In this document: one piece after another, positions 63,001 through 64,000 of the stretch | Layout: each line of letters opens with the position of its first letter | How positions within the stretch are numbered: the stretch's first letter is position 1 | Source of the DNA: Leptolyngbya boryana PCC 6306 | GTDB taxonomy: Bacteria > Cyanobacteriota > Cyanobacteriia > Leptolyngbyales > Leptolyngbyaceae | Assembly (NCBI RefSeq): GCF_000353285.1 | Contig: NZ_KB731324.1 | Coordinates: 3,428,577 to 3,492,576, forward strand | Reading direction: 5' to 3' | Length of the DNA stretch: 64,000 nucleotides | Made by a program: the position numbers and the translations under genes | The notes under the pieces: generated by a model | The model's database searches: none | What the model saw: the letters and a program-made list of their open reading frames with translations, nothing else | Told to the model about the DNA's origin: nothing

Positions 63001-63053
63001 GTTGCAACTTTGTTCAACTCTTGTCGATGCTGTAAGTCGAGCAAAGTTGCAAC
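63001..63053. repeat. 12-bp inverted repeat with the ACTTTGTTCAAC motif
   Basis: GTTGCAACTTTG (63001-63012) pairs perfectly with CAAAGTTGCAAC (63042-63053) across a 29-nt loop, between convergent bvdR and the EndoU-like gene. The 12-mer ACTTTGTTCAAC (63007-63018) also occurs exactly at 752 and 21706. It may end both transcripts, though no T-run follows. Confidence 0.75.
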
Positions 63054-63066
63054 ACATCCTACTTCC

Positions 63067-63960
63067 CTAGCGATCGCAAGCCGCCTCTCGTTGGCTCGGC
63101 GTTGCATCTGGATAAAATGTCACAATTCCGCGTGCCGCTTTCACAAACACCGCTTTAAAAGGAACCCTTGCTTCTGGATCTCGTACCGTAAACAAACAAA
63201 CGGACTTACTACTCGAAGTCGATCGCGAAGTTTTAAACGCGATCGTGGCATCTGTCAAAAGCTCCTCAGCATTACTCACATAGGAATATCCCTTTTTCGC
63301 ATCTCTAGAGATCACCTGATTGCCCCGACGCACCTCAACGCCTAAGGTATAGATTTTCCCTTCGACCACCTCTTCTGCTTGAGCATTATTCGGCAATCGT
63401 CCTGCAATTCCGGCTTGCTGCAACTGCCAGTAACGCCCTACATAATGCAATCCTCCAATTTGCTGTGAGCCTCGCAGTTCACCACAGAAGATATGCTCAA
63501 ACCCTTTTCGATTTGACCAAATCGTCAGCAGATCATCTTGAAACTGCTGATCACTTCTGCGACCTGGAAAAATCTCACCCCCTACTGCGGTTTTAATCCT
63601 TTGCACAACATCAGGCGATTCTGCAAACAATCGACGCAATCTAACGGTTCCAACCGGGCTACCAAACTCTCCGCAAGTTGCAAGTACTTTGCGATCGAAC
63701 TCATTCAATTGCGGTGCAGGCGGAGTAATGTCTACTAAGCGATCGCGAGGAATGCCGACTTGCGCTGGATTATTTTCTTGATCAAAAAATGGCAAAAGTG
63801 CTGACCTAGCTGAAATCGCGCGAGTTGGTTTGGGTTTCTTCTGTCTCGCTTGGTATTCAATTCGGGGACTAGATTGAGCCAATGCAGAGGAGTAAACCGT
63901 TGTTACACCGAGTAAGAGAAGTCCAGAGCCTACTAGCCCAACTTTGAGAAATTGTTTCAT
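63067..63960 (-). CDS. secreted EndoU-like endoribonuclease domain protein
   Basis: A 297-aa protein with a signal peptide (1-29, hydrophobic VGSGLLLLGVTTV, cut near ALA-QS). A basic linker precedes a domain (about 85-290) that matches the EndoU fold: FEHIFCGEL with H156, GGLHYVGRY with H172, and K269 or K274 in the final VPFKAVFVKAARGIVTFYP strand. In XendoU two His and one Lys in these motifs catalyse RNA cleavage after U. Bacterial EndoU domains occur in toxins, but this one has no delivery domain. The function outside the cell or in the lumen is unknown. Confidence 0.75.
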   Translation of the reverse strand: MKQFLKVGLVGSGLLLLGVTTVYSSALAQSSPRIEYQARQKKPKPTRAISARSALLPFFDQENNPAQVGIPRDRLVDITPPAPQLNEFDRKVLATCGEFGSPVGTVRLRRLFAESPDVVQRIKTAVGGEIFPGRRSDQQFQDDLLTIWSNRKGFEHIFCGELRGSQQIGGLHYVGRYWQLQQAGIAGRLPNNAQAEEVVEGKIYTLGVEVRRGNQVISRDAKKGYSYVSNAEELLTDATIAFKTSRSTSSSKSVCLFTVRDPEARVPFKAVFVKAARGIVTFYPDATPSQREAACDR

Positions 63961-64000
63961 CGCTCACCATCTACGAATGTCATGCCAAAAATTGGGCACT

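Overview
The window is a piece of a cyanobacterial chromosome. The evidence is a form IB RuBisCO operon in the order rbcL-rbcX-rbcS, an NADPH-thioredoxin reductase fused to thioredoxin (NTRC), SipA, a Ycf35/DUF2997/ferredoxin set, a demethylphylloquinone-type methyltransferase, a biliverdin-reductase-like gene, and many HIP1 octamers (GCGATCGC), the dispersed palindrome typical of cyanobacteria. The mix (type IV pilus genes, many two-component and Ser/Thr-kinase genes, heptamer repeats, hairpin repeats between genes) fits a filamentous Leptolyngbya-like organism, but the genus is my guess. I see no rRNA, tRNA, transposase, prophage or CRISPR array.

Layout. 0-4.4 kb: a four-gene minus-strand sugar operon (glycosyltransferase, PLP aminotransferase, Gfo/Idh dehydrogenase, WlbB-like acetyltransferase) for an acetamido sugar of a surface glycan. 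4.4-6.1 kb: a 1-kb gene-poor stretch and one orphan gene. 6.1-10 kb: a seven-gene Mrp-type cation/proton antiporter operon (C-D-E-F-G-A-B, short A). 10.4-13 kb: gyrA. 13.1-17.3 kb: a single-domain response regulator, then two membrane-linked P-loop ATPases in tandem; the second carries an unbroken 23-step GxxxG repeat. 17.4-20 kb: DUF58 and MoxR genes and sipA. 20-25.3 kb: NTRC, scpB, a tiny DUF3285 gene, ybeY, a diacylglycerol-kinase-like gene, a PabA/TrpG amidotransferase and a Tat-exported MBL-fold protein. 25.6-34.4 kb: a DUF2805 protein, pepP, small conserved proteins, a response-regulator/histidine-kinase hybrid, a Ser/Thr kinase, and the DUF2997-Ycf35-ferredoxin trio. 34.5-39 kb: pilB-pilT-pilC. 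39.2-44.6 kb: grpE-dnaK-dnaJ followed by a TusA-like gene and rsgA. 44.7-50.3 kb: a compact SF1 helicase-like protein, a DUF445 protein, menG/ubiE, a response regulator-GAF protein, a CDP-alcohol phosphatidyltransferase and a PIN toxin-antitoxin pair. 50.5-53.4 kb: a hypothetical gene and the rbcLXS operon. 54-60.3 kb: aquaporin, ExbD/ExbB, the alpha-E/ATP-grasp pair, a Met-rich zinc-ribbon protein and a RodZ-like protein. 60.4-64 kb: a methyltransferase, an APH-fold kinase, a biliverdin-reductase-like gene and a secreted EndoU-like nuclease.

Most of this is core chromosome. The parts most worth attention are the paired membrane ATPases with the glycine-zipper repeat (13.8-17.3 kb), a family of large hairpin repeats sharing one 12-mer (about 0.75, 21.7 and 63.0 kb, with a relative at 25.4 kb), the secreted EndoU-like protein, the MBL-fold protein whose metal site looks lost, and the alpha-E/ATP-grasp genes beside an ExbB/ExbD pair. 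All functions below are read from sequence motifs and gene context; no database search was possible.
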